Assembly: GCF_030369615.1 (NCBI RefSeq)
Contig: NZ_CP128494.1
Location: 530,001 to 594,000 of the forward strand
Direction of reading: 5' to 3'
DNA from: Geobacillus stearothermophilus ATCC 12980
GTDB lineage: Bacteria > Bacillota > Bacilli > Bacillales > Anoxybacillaceae
DNA: 64,000 nucleotides
The notes beneath the pieces are model-generated. The model saw only the letters and a list, made by a program, of their open reading frames with translations, did not search any database and was not told where the DNA came from. The first letter of the stretch is position 1; each line of letters opens with the position of its first letter. Made by a program: the position numbers and the translations under genes. Below are positions 18,266 through 27,168 of the stretch, one piece after another.

Positions 18266-19450
18266 ATGCGCATTTTGCATACGGCAGACTGGCATCTCGG
18301 GCGGACGCTTGAAGGCCGAAGCCGGTTGGCGGAGCAAGAGGCGTTTATCGACGAACTTGTCGAGATTGTAGCAAAAGAACAAATCGATGTCGTCTTGATG
18401 GCTGGCGATGTGTTCGATTCCGTCAATCCGCCGGCGGCGGCGGAGCAGCTGTTTTACGAGAGTTTGGCCCGACTGTCCGATAAAGGCCGGCGTCCGGTTG
18501 CGGTCATCAGCGGCAACCATGACCATCCGGACCGCATCAGCGCCGCCCGGCCGCTGCTTTCCGACTACAACATTTTCCTTTTTGGCCGCCCACAGGCGGA
18601 AGTTTGCCGAATTGACGTTCCGTCGTGCGGCGAGGCGATGATGCTTGCGCCGTTGGCGTACCCGTCTGAATCGCGGCTCGCTGAGCTATTGTCATCCGAC
18701 CATAAGGAAACCGCGCTTCGCGATCGGTACGACGACCGCATCCGGGCGTTGTTCGCTGCGATGGCCGCCTCATTTGCCGATGAAACTGTCAATGTTGCGA
18801 TGAGCCATCTATACGTGGCTGGCGGCCATACGTCCGATTCCGAGCGGCCGATTGAGGTGGGCGGCGCCTATACGGTGGCGGCTGCCAGTTTGCCCGGGGC
18901 GGCGCAATACGTGGCGCTCGGTCATTTGCACCGCCCGCAGGACGTCAGACGGGCGGAGACGGCGGCGCGCTACGCCGGTTCACCGCTTGCTTACAGCTTT
19001 TCCGAAGCTGGGCACACCAAGTCGGTGACGGTTGTCGACGTCCATCCGGGCGGAAAGGCCAACGTGACGGAGATTCCGCTTGTTTCCGGCAAACCGCTTG
19101 TCCGTTGGAAGGCGACGGACGGACTTGCCCAAGTGTATCGTTGGTGCGAGGAAGGAAGAGACCGGTCGTGCTGGATCGATTTAGAGGTCCATGTAAACGA
19201 GCCGTTGACAATGGAAGAGATTCAACGGCTGCGCAAGCTTCATCAAGGGTTTATCCATATCCGCCCGGTGTTTCCGGAACGGGAGCGGGAGGCGGCGGCT
19301 GAAACAGACCGCAAACCGCTTTCCCTTGTGGAAATGTTCCGGCGTTTTTACGAACGTCAAACCGGCGGACAAACACCGGATGAAGAGCTCGTGCGCCTTT
19401 TTTTGGAATTGGCGGCCGATGAGAAGGAAGGGGAAGGAGAAGAGGAATGA
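18266..19450 (+). CDS. sbcD: DNA repair exonuclease SbcD
   Basis: A 394-residue metallophosphatase-fold nuclease (Mre11 homologue) with LHTADWHLG, MAGDVFDS, SGNHDHPDR and the distal LGHLHRPQ motif. With SbcC it cuts hairpins and protein-blocked DNA ends. The ATG at 18266 follows GGAGGGGGAAAG, 18 bases after addA. The stop overlaps the sbcC start (ATGA). The addB-addA-sbcD-sbcC order matches B. subtilis. Confidence 0.95.
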   Translation: MRILHTADWHLGRTLEGRSRLAEQEAFIDELVEIVAKEQIDVVLMAGDVFDSVNPPAAAEQLFYESLARLSDKGRRPVAVISGNHDHPDRISAARPLLSDYNIFLFGRPQAEVCRIDVPSCGEAMMLAPLAYPSESRLAELLSSDHKETALRDRYDDRIRALFAAMAASFADETVNVAMSHLYVAGGHTSDSERPIEVGGAYTVAAASLPGAAQYVALGHLHRPQDVRRAETAARYAGSPLAYSFSEAGHTKSVTVVDVHPGGKANVTEIPLVSGKPLVRWKATDGLAQVYRWCEEGRDRSCWIDLEVHVNEPLTMEEIQRLRKLHQGFIHIRPVFPEREREAAAETDRKPLSLVEMFRRFYERQTGGQTPDEELVRLFLELAADEKEGEGEEE

Positions 19451-22400
19451 AGCCAATTTCCTTGACGATCGCCGGGCTTCATAGCTTTCGTGAAAAACAA
19501 ACGATCGATTTTACGGCCCTTTGCGACGGCGGCGTATTCGGCATTTTTGGACCGACCGGAAGCGGCAAATCGACGATTTTGGATGCCATCACGCTCGCGC
19601 TGTTCGGAAGTGTCGGACGGGCGGCCAATCGGACACAAGCGATCATCAACCACGCTGAAAAGGAACTGTTCGTTTCCTTTACGTTCGAATTGGAAAATGC
19701 CGCTGGGGCAAAACGGTACACGGTGGAACGCAGTTTGAAAAGGGCGGATGAATGGCGGACGCGGAGCGCCGTCTGCCGGTTGATCGAACATCAGGCCGAG
19801 ACGGTCGTGCTCGCGGACAAGCTCTCTGATGTAGACAAGGCGGTCGTACAGCTGCTTGGTTTGACTATGGAAGATTTTACCCGCGCTGTCGTTTTGCCGC
19901 AAGGGAAGTTTGCCGAGTTTTTATCCCTCAAAGGGGCGGAGCGCCGGCAAATGCTGCAGCGCCTGTTCCATCTTGAACGATACGGTGACGAGTTGAATAA
20001 AAAGTTAAAAGAGCGGCTCGCCGCCGCGGAGCAGGAATGGCAAAAAATCGAAGCGGAAAAAGCGGGACTCGGCGATGCTTCGAAAGCGGCGCTTGAGCAG
20101 GCAGAAGCCGAAGAGCGGGAGCTTGCGGCGCTGTTTGCCAAGCGCAAAAAAGAGCTTGAGAAAATCGAGGCAGACGTCGAACGGGCGAGGCAGCTTCGGG
20201 CGTGGCAGCAGGAAAAAGAAGCGGTTGAAGCGGAATTATCGGCATTGCGCCGGCGGGAGCCCGAAGTGCGGGCGCTTGAAGCGAAAAAAGGGCGGGCCGA
20301 GCAGGCGGAGCGCATTTGGCCGTACTGGGAGCAGTACGAACAGATGCGCCTCCTGCAGGCCGCGGCGCTGCAGCGGCAGGAGGCGGCGTTGCGACAGTTA
20401 GAGGCGGCCCAAGCCCACTATGAGGATGCCGTGCGCCGCTATGAGCAGGCGCGGCAGGAAAAAGCGCGGCGCGAGCCAGAGCTGTTGGCGCAAATGGAGC
20501 GGCTGCGGCAGGCGGAGCAGCTCGAACGGCAAATGGAAACACTCAAGGCGGAGCTCGCCGCCCTCCATGAGGAGTGGAACCGCTTGGCGGACCGGGAAAA
20601 AGCGGTGCAGCGTCAGTTCGAGGAAGCGGAGGCCTGGTACGCGCGCGGCTTGGCGCGCCAACAGGAGCTGAAAGAAGAGTTGCAGCGGCATGCCGCTGCG
20701 CTCGCTGACAAAGACGAAATAGAGCGCGCCTGCGAAGAGAAGCGGCGCATTGAGCAAACGGTGTCCGCTCTCGCCCGCGTCGATGTGCAGCTCCAGCAAA
20801 AGGAAGCTGCCTGGCGCCAAGCCGAACGAGAGCGGGCTGAGCGGGAGCGCCGCGCCGCCGCTGCCGGCGCCCGCCTTCATCAACTGTTTCAGCTTGTTGA
20901 ACAAACGCACCATTCCGTCTGCAGCCGGCAACAAGATATCGAAAAGCGGTTGCATGTTTTGCGGCGACAGATCGAGGCGGAGCAGCAACGGATCGAAGAG
21001 GCGCAGACGGCCGAACTGGCAGCGGTTCTGGCTGAGCGGCTCCGTCCCGGTGAACCGTGCCCGGTGTGCGGCTCGCGTGAGCACCCGCATCCGTCCGCCA
21101 GGCCGCAGACGGTAGCCTCTGGTCGGTTGTCTGAGCTCGAGCAAGAGCGGCAGCGTTGCGAACAAGATTTGCAGACACTGTTCTCATTCAAGGCGCAGCT
21201 TGAGCAGCTTGCCGCGCTGGCGGCCAGCCACGGGACACCCCCTGTTCAGGCGGCTGTCCGCCCGGCAGGCGAAACCGTCGATATGGCCGTTGAAGTCCGG
21301 GCGCTCGGGCAGGATGTCATTGAACGAAAGGAAGCGGTTTACCGGGCGTTGTCGCAGTGGAATGAGGCGGAAGCGGCGCGGCGTGAAGCGGAAAACGCCT
21401 GCCGATGGGCGGCAGCGGATATCGAAGCGCTGCAAGCGGAGAAACAGCGCCTTGAAGAGGAGAAACAGCAGCTTGAACGGCAGTGGCGCGAGGCGCATCC
21501 TTCCTTTTCACTGGAAACGATCGCGGTGGTTTACGAGCAGCTGCGCGAACAAGAGAAAATGTGGCGTGATGTACAAAAACGGCTTGAAGACAGCGTTCCA
21601 TTTTTAGAAGAAAAACAAAGAGCAAAAGAACAGGCGGCTGAGGAGCGTCGCCGGCTTGAGGCGGAGCGGGTGCGCCTCGAATCGCTTATGAGCGCCAAAC
21701 AGGAGCTGTGGAAAGAATATGAGCGGCAACGGCGCGAGAAGGCCGGACCTGGCCCGGCAGGTGTGCAGCTTCGGGAAGCGGAAGCCGAATGGCGCCGGCT
21801 GCAAAACGGCGAACAGCAGGCGTACGATGAATGGCAGCGCGCTCAACAGCAATACCAGGCGACAGAAAGTGAGGCGAAGGCAGCGAAGCAGGCGTGCGAG
21901 GAAGCGGCCCGCCGCGAGGAAGAAGCGCTCGCTCGCTGGCGCCGCGCCTTGGCCGGCACTGTGTTCGCTGATGCTGAAGAAGTGCGAATGTCGAGGGCGG
22001 CAAAAGCGCAATGTGATGAATGGGACGAAGCCATCCGCCTTTACTGGCGCCAGGTAGAGCAGGCTGAGCACCGACGCGCCCAGCTGGCGGCTGTCATCGG
22101 CGAAGAAGCGGTGAGCGCTGAACAATGGGAGATGATGCAGCAAGTATACAACGAGTTGAAAGCGCACACTGAGATGATGACCGAGCAGCTTGGCGCGGTG
22201 CGCGGAAAAGTGGCGGAGCTGAGAAAAAAACATGTCCGTTTTGTTGAATTGGAGGCGAGGCAGGCAACTCTCGGCCGCCAAATTGAGCGGTACAAACAGC
22301 TGCAAACGTTGCTTCGCGGCAATAGTTTTGTCGAATTTATGGCGGAAGAGCAACTCGAACAGGTGACCATCATGGCGTCTGAGCGGCTGCAGCAGTTGAC

Positions 22401-22791
22401 GCGCCATCGCTATGCGCTTGAGCTCGATTCGCAAGGCGGGTTTTTGATTCGCGATGATGCCAACGGGGGGGTGCGGCGGCCGGTGTCGACGCTGTCCGGC
22501 GGGGAAACGTTTTTGACATCGCTGTCGTTGGCGCTGGCGCTGTCGGCGCAAATTCAGTTGCGCGGTGAATATCCGCTCCGGTTTTTCTTTTTGGACGAGG
22601 GGTTTGGCACATTGGATGCCGAGCTGCTCGATACGGTCGTTTCTGCTTTGGAAAAGTTGCATACGCAGCAGCTGGCTGTCGGCGTCATCAGCCATGTCCA
22701 AGAGATTCGCAACCGGCTGCCGCGCCGTCTCATTGTCGAGCCGGCGGAGCCGTCCGGCCCCGGCACACGCGTCCGGCTTGAATGGATGTAA
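19447..22791 (+). CDS. sbcC: DNA repair ATPase SbcC
   Basis: A 1114-residue SMC/Rad50-type ATPase. Walker A GPTGSGKST lies at residues 35-43. Very long Gln/Glu/Arg-rich coiled coils flank a zinc hook (EPCPVCGS, near residue 538). The C-terminal signature STLSGGETFLTSLSLALAL and Walker B FFFLDEGFGTLD complete the head. It pairs with SbcD in end processing. The start overlaps the sbcD stop. The coiled-coil stretch gives long spurious open frames on the other strand. Confidence 0.95.
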   Translation: MKPISLTIAGLHSFREKQTIDFTALCDGGVFGIFGPTGSGKSTILDAITLALFGSVGRAANRTQAIINHAEKELFVSFTFELENAAGAKRYTVERSLKRADEWRTRSAVCRLIEHQAETVVLADKLSDVDKAVVQLLGLTMEDFTRAVVLPQGKFAEFLSLKGAERRQMLQRLFHLERYGDELNKKLKERLAAAEQEWQKIEAEKAGLGDASKAALEQAEAEERELAALFAKRKKELEKIEADVERARQLRAWQQEKEAVEAELSALRRREPEVRALEAKKGRAEQAERIWPYWEQYEQMRLLQAAALQRQEAALRQLEAAQAHYEDAVRRYEQARQEKARREPELLAQMERLRQAEQLERQMETLKAELAALHEEWNRLADREKAVQRQFEEAEAWYARGLARQQELKEELQRHAAALADKDEIERACEEKRRIEQTVSALARVDVQLQQKEAAWRQAERERAERERRAAAAGARLHQLFQLVEQTHHSVCSRQQDIEKRLHVLRRQIEAEQQRIEEAQTAELAAVLAERLRPGEPCPVCGSREHPHPSARPQTVASGRLSELEQERQRCEQDLQTLFSFKAQLEQLAALAASHGTPPVQAAVRPAGETVDMAVEVRALGQDVIERKEAVYRALSQWNEAEAARREAENACRWAAADIEALQAEKQRLEEEKQQLERQWREAHPSFSLETIAVVYEQLREQEKMWRDVQKRLEDSVPFLEEKQRAKEQAAEERRRLEAERVRLESLMSAKQELWKEYERQRREKAGPGPAGVQLREAEAEWRRLQNGEQQAYDEWQRAQQQYQATESEAKAAKQACEEAARREEEALARWRRALAGTVFADAEEVRMSRAAKAQCDEWDEAIRLYWRQVEQAEHRRAQLAAVIGEEAVSAEQWEMMQQVYNELKAHTEMMTEQLGAVRGKVAELRKKHVRFVELEARQATLGRQIERYKQLQTLLRGNSFVEFMAEEQLEQVTIMASERLQQLTRHRYALELDSQGGFLIRDDANGGVRRPVSTLSGGETFLTSLSLALALSAQIQLRGEYPLRFFFLDEGFGTLDAELLDTVVSALEKLHTQQLAVGVISHVQEIRNRLPRRLIVEPAEPSGPGTRVRLEWM

Positions 22792-22886
22792 CCCGTCTGT
22801 CGGGAGCAGTGCTTGGCGGATGCGTTGCCAGCGGCCGCTGCGCCGGCTGGTTAGTCCGGCCCACTGGATTGAAGGAACGGGGGATA

Positions 22887-22906
22887 GGGGGCGGTCCTTG
22901 CCCCCA
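22887..22906 (-). terminator. Hairpin after gerPF
   Basis: GGGGGC and GCCCCC pair around a short loop just beyond the gerPF stop, and also lie 95 bases after sbcC. There is no U-run, so termination is uncertain. Confidence 0.4.
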
Positions 22907-22907
22907 T

Positions 22908-23129
22908 TTAGTTGTTGGCGGCCACGTTTTGGTCAGATACATCGGGATCAAACGCATTTGTAAAGCTGATTGCGTTGTTTGTCATGATAAAGTCGCCGGT
23001 GTTGAACCCGCCGGATCCAGCCTGCGTTTTCGTGGCGACTTTTGGTGCGATATACAAGCAGTCGCCCATTTGCACGACCGCGCCGCTGCCGACGCTGTTG
23101 ATTTTGATCGGACCGACGAATGAAGGCAT
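22908..23129 (-). CDS. gerPF: Spore germination protein GerPF
   Basis: A 73-residue protein of the GerPA/GerPF family (MPSFVGPIKINSVGSGAVVQMGD...). GerP proteins sit in the inner spore coat and let germinants reach their receptors. It starts at the ATG at 23129 behind GAAAGGAAGAG. It is the last gene of the operon but is separated from gerPE by a 332-bp insertion, so co-transcription may be disturbed. Confidence 0.92.
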   Translation of the reverse strand: MPSFVGPIKINSVGSGAVVQMGDCLYIAPKVATKTQAGSGGFNTGDFIMTNNAISFTNAFDPDVSDQNVAANN

Positions 23130-23151
23130 TACAGCTCTTCCTTTCTATATA

Positions 23152-23483
23152 GACTCCCATGACAAAAAAATTTCGTCACCATCGGAAGGATGAAAAGACC
23201 TCTATGTTGAATTTTACAACTTTACACATTTTGAAGTTCGGGTATTTTCAGGATAGATGCAATTTGAAGATTTACCATTTGCAACTTTTACCGAGTATTT
23301 GATCGACTGTCGGGCGACCGAACAACGCCACTTCCAGACCCATTATATAGGTCTGTGAAGCAGGCGGTTGTTCGGTCCTCCGTCACGCCAAGGCGTGACG
23401 GAGAAGCCTGTGGCTTTCCCTCGACAGTCGAAAAGGGGCAAACCGTTTTTCCGTCAGGGGACATGTTAAACTTCCTCGTTGCC
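23152..23483. mobile_element. 332-bp inserted element with cloverleaf fold and 8-bp flanking duplication
   Basis: TCTATATA occurs at 23144-23151 and again at 23484-23491. Removing one copy plus the 332 bases between would put the gerPE stop directly beside the gerPF ribosome site, the normal tight spacing. No ORF and no clear terminal inverted repeat are seen. Its right half, 23303-23431, holds nested perfect stems (separate entry). The left half is A+T-rich and featureless to me. It looks like a non-autonomous insertion of unknown family. Confidence 0.6.
23303..23431. ncRNA. Four-stem cloverleaf element between gerPE and gerPF
   Basis: The closing stem is TCGACTGTCG (23303-23312) with CGACAGTCGA (23422-23431). 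Inside is a long hairpin, GACCGAACAACGCC (23316-23329) with GGCGGTTGTTCGGTC (23363-23377), extended by CTTC/GAAG and AGACC/GGTCT. A 12-bp perfect hairpin follows, CTCCGTCACGCC-AA-GGCGTGACGGAG (23378-23403). The last is AAGCC-TGT-GGCTT (23404-23416). Together these make a compact multibranch junction. Whether it acts as RNA or as DNA (a recombination site) cannot be told. I match it to no known family. Confidence 0.55.
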
Positions 23484-23484
23484 T

Positions 23485-23871
23485 CTATATATCTGCTGCT
23501 GACGGCATCGGGCCGGCCAGCTGGCGGATATGTTTGATGCGCGCTTCGCCTTCAGCGATGGAGGTTGAGCCGATGTGGACAACGGCCGAAGAGGAGATCC
23601 CTAGCACGCGGATCGACCGGACGGAAATGACCGGGGATTCGTGGAGCGTCTGTTGTGATGCAACCGGCGGCGGGGAAGACCAGCGTGGAATCGGCTTGGT
23701 AAAAATCGGGAATGTTTGTTCCCCTTCTGGCTCGAAAAACAGCTCGTATTGCCGCTGCACGGCTAAAGCGCGTGTGCGGGCGGAAATCCGTTCAGAGTCG
23801 CCGATTTGCAGCACAGAGCTAATAATCAACGTTTCGGCATGGAGCGCCTGAACGATCGATGTCCGTTTCAC
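23485..23871 (-). CDS. gerPE: Spore germination protein GerPE
   Basis: A 128-residue GerPE-family coat protein (MKRTSIVQALHAETLIISSVLQIGDS...). It starts with GTG at 23871, overlapping the gerPD stop by four bases, so the two are translationally coupled. The stop codon lies inside the 8-bp duplication flanking the inserted element; only the gap downstream has changed. Confidence 0.88.
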   Translation of the reverse strand: MKRTSIVQALHAETLIISSVLQIGDSERISARTRALAVQRQYELFFEPEGEQTFPIFTKPIPRWSSPPPVASQQTLHESPVISVRSIRVLGISSSAVVHIGSTSIAEGEARIKHIRQLAGPMPSAADI

Positions 23872-24059
23872 GATGCCCCACCCCGAGCCGGCACGAGCGG
23901 GACGAACGGGCCGATGATAAGTGATTCGGGCGGTGTGTCAAACGCTGATGACAAGTGAATCGCATCAGCATCGCCGATTAAAAACAGCGAGGCGCTGGCG
24001 ACGGCTGTCAAGCGGATGTCCCCGACATGCACATCGCGGTTAATGACGGTATAATTCAC
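23868..24059 (-). CDS. gerPD: Spore germination protein GerPD
   Basis: A 63-residue protein (MNYTVINRDVHVGDIRLTAVASASLFLIGDAD...) matching GerPD in size and place. It starts with GTG at 24059 behind GGGGAGG, overlapping the gerPC stop (GTGA), and ends overlapping the gerPE start. It is a small coat component needed for germinant permeability. Confidence 0.88.
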   Translation of the reverse strand: MNYTVINRDVHVGDIRLTAVASASLFLIGDADAIHLSSAFDTPPESLIIGPFVPLVPARGGAS

Positions 24060-24658
24060 GTTGATTCCTCCCCTGAAGGCAAGTGTTTCAAAAACGCGTC
24101 GAGCGATTGTTCAATATCCGCTTTCACTTTTTGGAAGATCTCGTTTTCGACCGTTTCATCGCGATCGCCCGCGGGAACATAGCCTTGGTTTGCTTTCTCT
24201 TGCAAATAAAAGCGGATGCGTTCATCCGTCTGTCGGGCGATATCTTGCAAAATAAACTGCCGGTACGTATCATCAAGGCGGCGGTTGTATTGCTGCTCAA
24301 GCCGCTTCAATGTTTCTGCCGCCTCACTGTTTAAGTAGGCGGCTACTTTTTCCTGAATCGGGCGCATCAACACCGGCTCCGGCTTTGGGACGACGGTTTT
24401 CACCGGTTCGACAGCGAAATCTTCGATGGTGCCGCCGGCCCCCGGTGGGGCGATGCCGATATTGAGCGTTCCTTCGAGCGTTTCCACTTTCAGCTGGTCA
24501 AATTTGTATTCAATCCGCTCGATCGTAGTGCGCGGCTGCGATTCCAGCTCCCGCAGCCGGGCTTCGAGAACGGAAAGACGTCGTTCGAGCGTCCGTACTT
24601 TGTTTGTCTGCCATAATAAATAGCGGCGCAGTTGGACGAAATAGTCGTATATACTCAT
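24056..24658 (-). CDS. gerPC: Spore germination protein GerPC
   Basis: A 200-residue protein with an N-terminal coiled-coil segment (KVRTLERRLSVLEARLRELESQ, about residues 18-40) and an acidic helical C-terminal half. Size, order and sequence fit GerPC, the largest member of the operon. AGAGAGGATG lies upstream of the ATG. Confidence 0.9.
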   Translation of the reverse strand: MSIYDYFVQLRRYLLWQTNKVRTLERRLSVLEARLRELESQPRTTIERIEYKFDQLKVETLEGTLNIGIAPPGAGGTIEDFAVEPVKTVVPKPEPVLMRPIQEKVAAYLNSEAAETLKRLEQQYNRRLDDTYRQFILQDIARQTDERIRFYLQEKANQGYVPAGDRDETVENEIFQKVKADIEQSLDAFLKHLPSGEEST

Positions 24659-24741
24659 GGTGCACCATCATCCTCTCTACATTCCCCTCTTACTTCAATA
24701 TATGGACGGCCTGTCGTCCTCATCACTTTTTTTCTCTGCAT

Positions 24742-24966
24742 TTAGCGGGTGGCCGAATGGAGAGGAACGAGAGGAGCGGACGGCTGGGCGGCGGTGCCAA
24801 GCGGCACGGTCGCTTGCGAAGCCGGGCCAGTGAAACCGCCGGTGTTGGCAAGCGTTGACAATGCTTGGATGCTGCCGGCGCTGCCGATTTGCAAAACGGA
24901 TGAGTTGGTGACGGAGCCAATCCGCAATTGATGGATGCAAATGCTTTGGCTGATGTAAACATTCAA
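24742..24966 (-). CDS. gerPB: Spore germination protein GerPB
   Basis: A 74-residue protein whose N-terminus (MNVYISQSICIHQLRIGSVTNSSVLQIGSAGS) lines up with B. subtilis GerPB. This sets the start at the TTG at 24966 rather than an out-of-frame ATG four bases later. GGAGG repeats precede it. It lies between gerPA and gerPC. Confidence 0.88.
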   Translation of the reverse strand: MNVYISQSICIHQLRIGSVTNSSVLQIGSAGSIQALSTLANTGGFTGPASQATVPLGTAAQPSAPLVPLHSATR

Positions 24967-24981
24967 CCTCCTTCTCCTCCT

Positions 24982-25203
24982 TCATACGTTCCCGATGACA
25001 TTTTCATCGGCGACATCGGCGTCATTCGTATTCGTATTGCTGTAATAGTTATAGATATGAAGCCCGTCGCCGGTGTTAAACGAACCGGCGCCAGCGAACG
25101 TTTTCGTCACGCTTTGCGGGGAAATCGCAAACACGTCGCCGATATGGAACACGCTGCTGCTTCCGATGCTGTTCAGTTTCACGATTCCGACAAAAGCCGG
25201 CAT
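24982..25203 (-). CDS. gerPA: Spore germination protein GerPA
   Basis: A 73-residue GerPA-family protein (MPAFVGIVKLNSIGSSSVFHIGDVFAISP...FNTGDG). It starts with ATG at 25203 behind AAAGGAG, 15 bases before gerPB. Position as the gene next to gerPB identifies it as gerPA. It is a spore-coat permeability factor. Confidence 0.9.
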   Translation of the reverse strand: MPAFVGIVKLNSIGSSSVFHIGDVFAISPQSVTKTFAGAGSFNTGDGLHIYNYYSNTNTNDADVADENVIGNV

Positions 25204-25273
25204 GGGGCATGCTCCTTTCCCAGCTTCGCAGTTGCTGCTATAGTGTATGGGCGCAAGCCGGCTGACGTTCGCC

Positions 25274-25498
25274 CTAATTGTTCGCGGCGTTGTTCGCGTC
25301 TATCATATCCGGATCGCCGGTGTTGGTAAAGCTGACAAATGTGTTCGTTTGCAGGAAATCACCGTTGTTGCTTCCCCCAGAGCCGGTGTGCGATTTGGAC
25401 GTACTCTTTGGGGCGATTTGCAAAACATCGCCAAAATTGACCGTGCCATCTCCGCTCACATGAGTGATTTTAATCGGTCCGCTGATAAACGAAGGCAC
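25274..25498 (-). CDS. GerPA/GerPF-family paralogue upstream of gerPA
   Basis: A 74-residue member of the GerPA/GerPF family (MPSFISGPIKITHVSGDGTVNFGDVLQIAPKSTSKSH...). It starts with GTG at 25498 behind AAAGGAGGGGG. It precedes gerPA by 70 bases in the same direction and may be the first gene of the operon. Its closest relative in the window is the divergent gene at 25643, with which it shares GDVLQIAPKSTSK and GDFLQTNTF. The pair therefore looks like a local duplication. A SigK-type promoter lies upstream. Confidence 0.85.
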   Translation of the reverse strand: MPSFISGPIKITHVSGDGTVNFGDVLQIAPKSTSKSHTGSGGSNNGDFLQTNTFVSFTNTGDPDMIDANNAANN

Positions 25499-25533
25499 TC
25501 GCGCCCCCTCCTTTTGTTCCCATTGTTATAGCA

Positions 25534-25561
25534 TATTGTATGAAAAAAACACGTAACTGGT
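25534..25561 (-). promoter_or_regulatory. SigK-type promoter of the gerP operon
   Basis: On the minus strand AC is followed by 17 bases and CATACAATA (25534-25542), matching the mother-cell SigK pattern AC-N16/17-CATANNNTA. This fits late coat expression of gerP genes. Confidence 0.55.
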
Positions 25562-25642
25562 TCAACGAGGGGCGGATGTCCAATCGGCAGTTAAGTTGTC
25601 AGCATATGCTAATGAGAAGGAATGGAAAGGAAGGGACAACCG

Positions 25643-25867
25643 ATGCCAGCGATCGTCATCGGCGGGATTAAAGTGACGAGTGTAGGCGGCAACGGCACGG
25701 TGAACATGGGCGACGTGCTGCAAATCGCTCCCAAAAGCACCTCAAAGACGAATTCAGGCGCCGGCGGCGGCAATACGGGCGACTTTTTGCAGACGAATAC
25801 GTTTTGCAGCGTCACCAATACAGTGGACCCGGATGTGTTCGACGCTGGAGCGAAAGGGAACAATTAG
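25643..25867 (+). CDS. GerPA/GerPF-family paralogue, divergent
   Basis: A 74-residue GerPA/GerPF-type protein (MPAIVIGGIKVTSVGGNGTVNMGDVLQIAPKSTSK...), read away from the gerP operon. The ATG at 25643 follows AAGGAAGGGA. CATATGCTA upstream (about 25599-25607) fits a SigK -10 element, though no good -35 AC is at the right spacing. It is a likely late sporulation coat protein. A hairpin terminator follows. Confidence 0.85.
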   Translation: MPAIVIGGIKVTSVGGNGTVNMGDVLQIAPKSTSKTNSGAGGGNTGDFLQTNTFCSVTNTVDPDVFDAGAKGNN

Positions 25868-25898
25868 ACGGCCGAATGACCAAAAAGACCGTCTTTTT
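25864..25898 (+). terminator. Terminator after the gerPA/PF paralogue
   Basis: AGACGG and CCGTCT pair around a long loop and are followed by TTTTTC. Confidence 0.65.
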
Positions 25899-25966
25899 CT
25901 TTTGTCCATCTTCATCTATAATATAATTATGAATTTTCTAAAATATAAGCTTGGGGGGATGGGAGA

Positions 25967-27168
25967 ATGAACGTACCGCTTGTTCTGACCCATTTTTTAG
26001 ACCGCGCTGTCGCTTTGTACGGGGACAAGCCGGCGATGATTTGTTCCGGACGGACGGTGACATACAGGCAGCTTGGCGAACGAGTGTCGAGGCTTGCCAA
26101 CGGGCTGCGGGGGCTTGGCGTTCGCAAAGGCGACCGCGTGGCGTACTTGGCGCCCAACACGCTCGAGATGCTCGAAGGGTTTTACGGCGTGTTTGAAGTG
26201 GGAGGGGTGATGGTGCCGCTGAATACGCGGCTGAAACCGGATGATTACGTTTTTATTTTGAATCATAGCGAAACGAAAGTGTTGTTTGTGGATCAGGAGC
26301 TGTACGGGCTGATTGCATCAGTCAAAAACAAGCTTGAAACGGTCGAGGAGATCATTGTCCACCATAAAACAGAGGCGGTGATTGATGAAATCGCTTACGA
26401 TGAATGGCTCGCCGCCCAGTCGTCAGCGCCGGTTCCGCACCGCCGCCGGCGTTTATCGCACGCGTTGAGGAAAAGCTCGGCTGGGAGTTTATCCAGGTGT
26501 ACGGCATGACCGAATCATCTCCGCTCAGCACGATTTCGCTCATTCGTCCGCAGCTTGACGGACTGCCTGTGGAGCAAAAGCAGCGGATCAAGGCAAAAGC
26601 CGGCTATCCGATGATCGGCTGTGAAGTGAAGGTGGTGAATGACAACGGCGAGGAAGTGCCGGTGGACGGCCGAACGATTGGAGAAGTGATCGTCCGCAGC
26701 CATGGCGTCATGAAAGGATATTGGAAAAACGAAGAAGCAACCGTCGCAACGATCCGTGACGGGTGGCTGCATACCGGCGATATGGCGACCGTCGATGAAT
26801 ACGGGCATATTGATATCGTCGACCGGAAAAAGGATATTATTATTAGCGGAGGAGAAAATGTTTCGTCGATTGAAGTCGAAGGGGCGCTTTATGAACATCC
26901 TGCTGTGCTCGAGGTAGCGGTCATTGCCGCACCGCACGAAAAATGGGGCGAAACGCCGCGTGCGTTTGTCGTCGTCCGACCAGGGTACAATGTGACAGAG
27001 GAAGAGCTGATTGCCTTCTCACGGGAAAAACTAGCCCATTTCAAAGCCATTACGGGTGTTACGTTTGTTGATGAGCTGCCGAAAACAGCCTCCGGAAAAA
27101 TTCAGAAAGTACACTTGCGCCGCCAATATTGGGATGCAATCGGAAAATCGGGTCGCTATGTCAACTGA
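25967..27168 (+). pseudogene. Acyl-CoA ligase with an internal deletion
   Basis: A class-I adenylate-forming enzyme. The N-terminal part (MNVPLVLTHFLDRAVALYGDKPAMICSGRTVTYRQLGERV...) runs to AAQSSA near 26425. The C-terminal part resumes in another frame at GSAPPPAFIARVEEKLGWEFIQVYGMTESSP and continues to a normal end with PKTASGKIQK. About 130 residues are lost, including the ATP-binding TSGTTGxPKG motif, so the product cannot be active. It probably activated a fatty or aryl acid. Start and stop regions are otherwise normal. Confidence 0.9.

Noticed and set aside
20398..22701. Several 200-365-codon minus-strand frames within sbcC
   Set aside because: The Gln/Glu/Arg-rich coiled-coil codons leave the other strand free of stops; these are artefacts of composition.
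23303..23431. Cloverleaf read as a tRNA or group II intron remnant
   Set aside because: Stem lengths, loops and lack of T-loop or anticodon-type sequence do not fit tRNA; no domain V-like motif is present.
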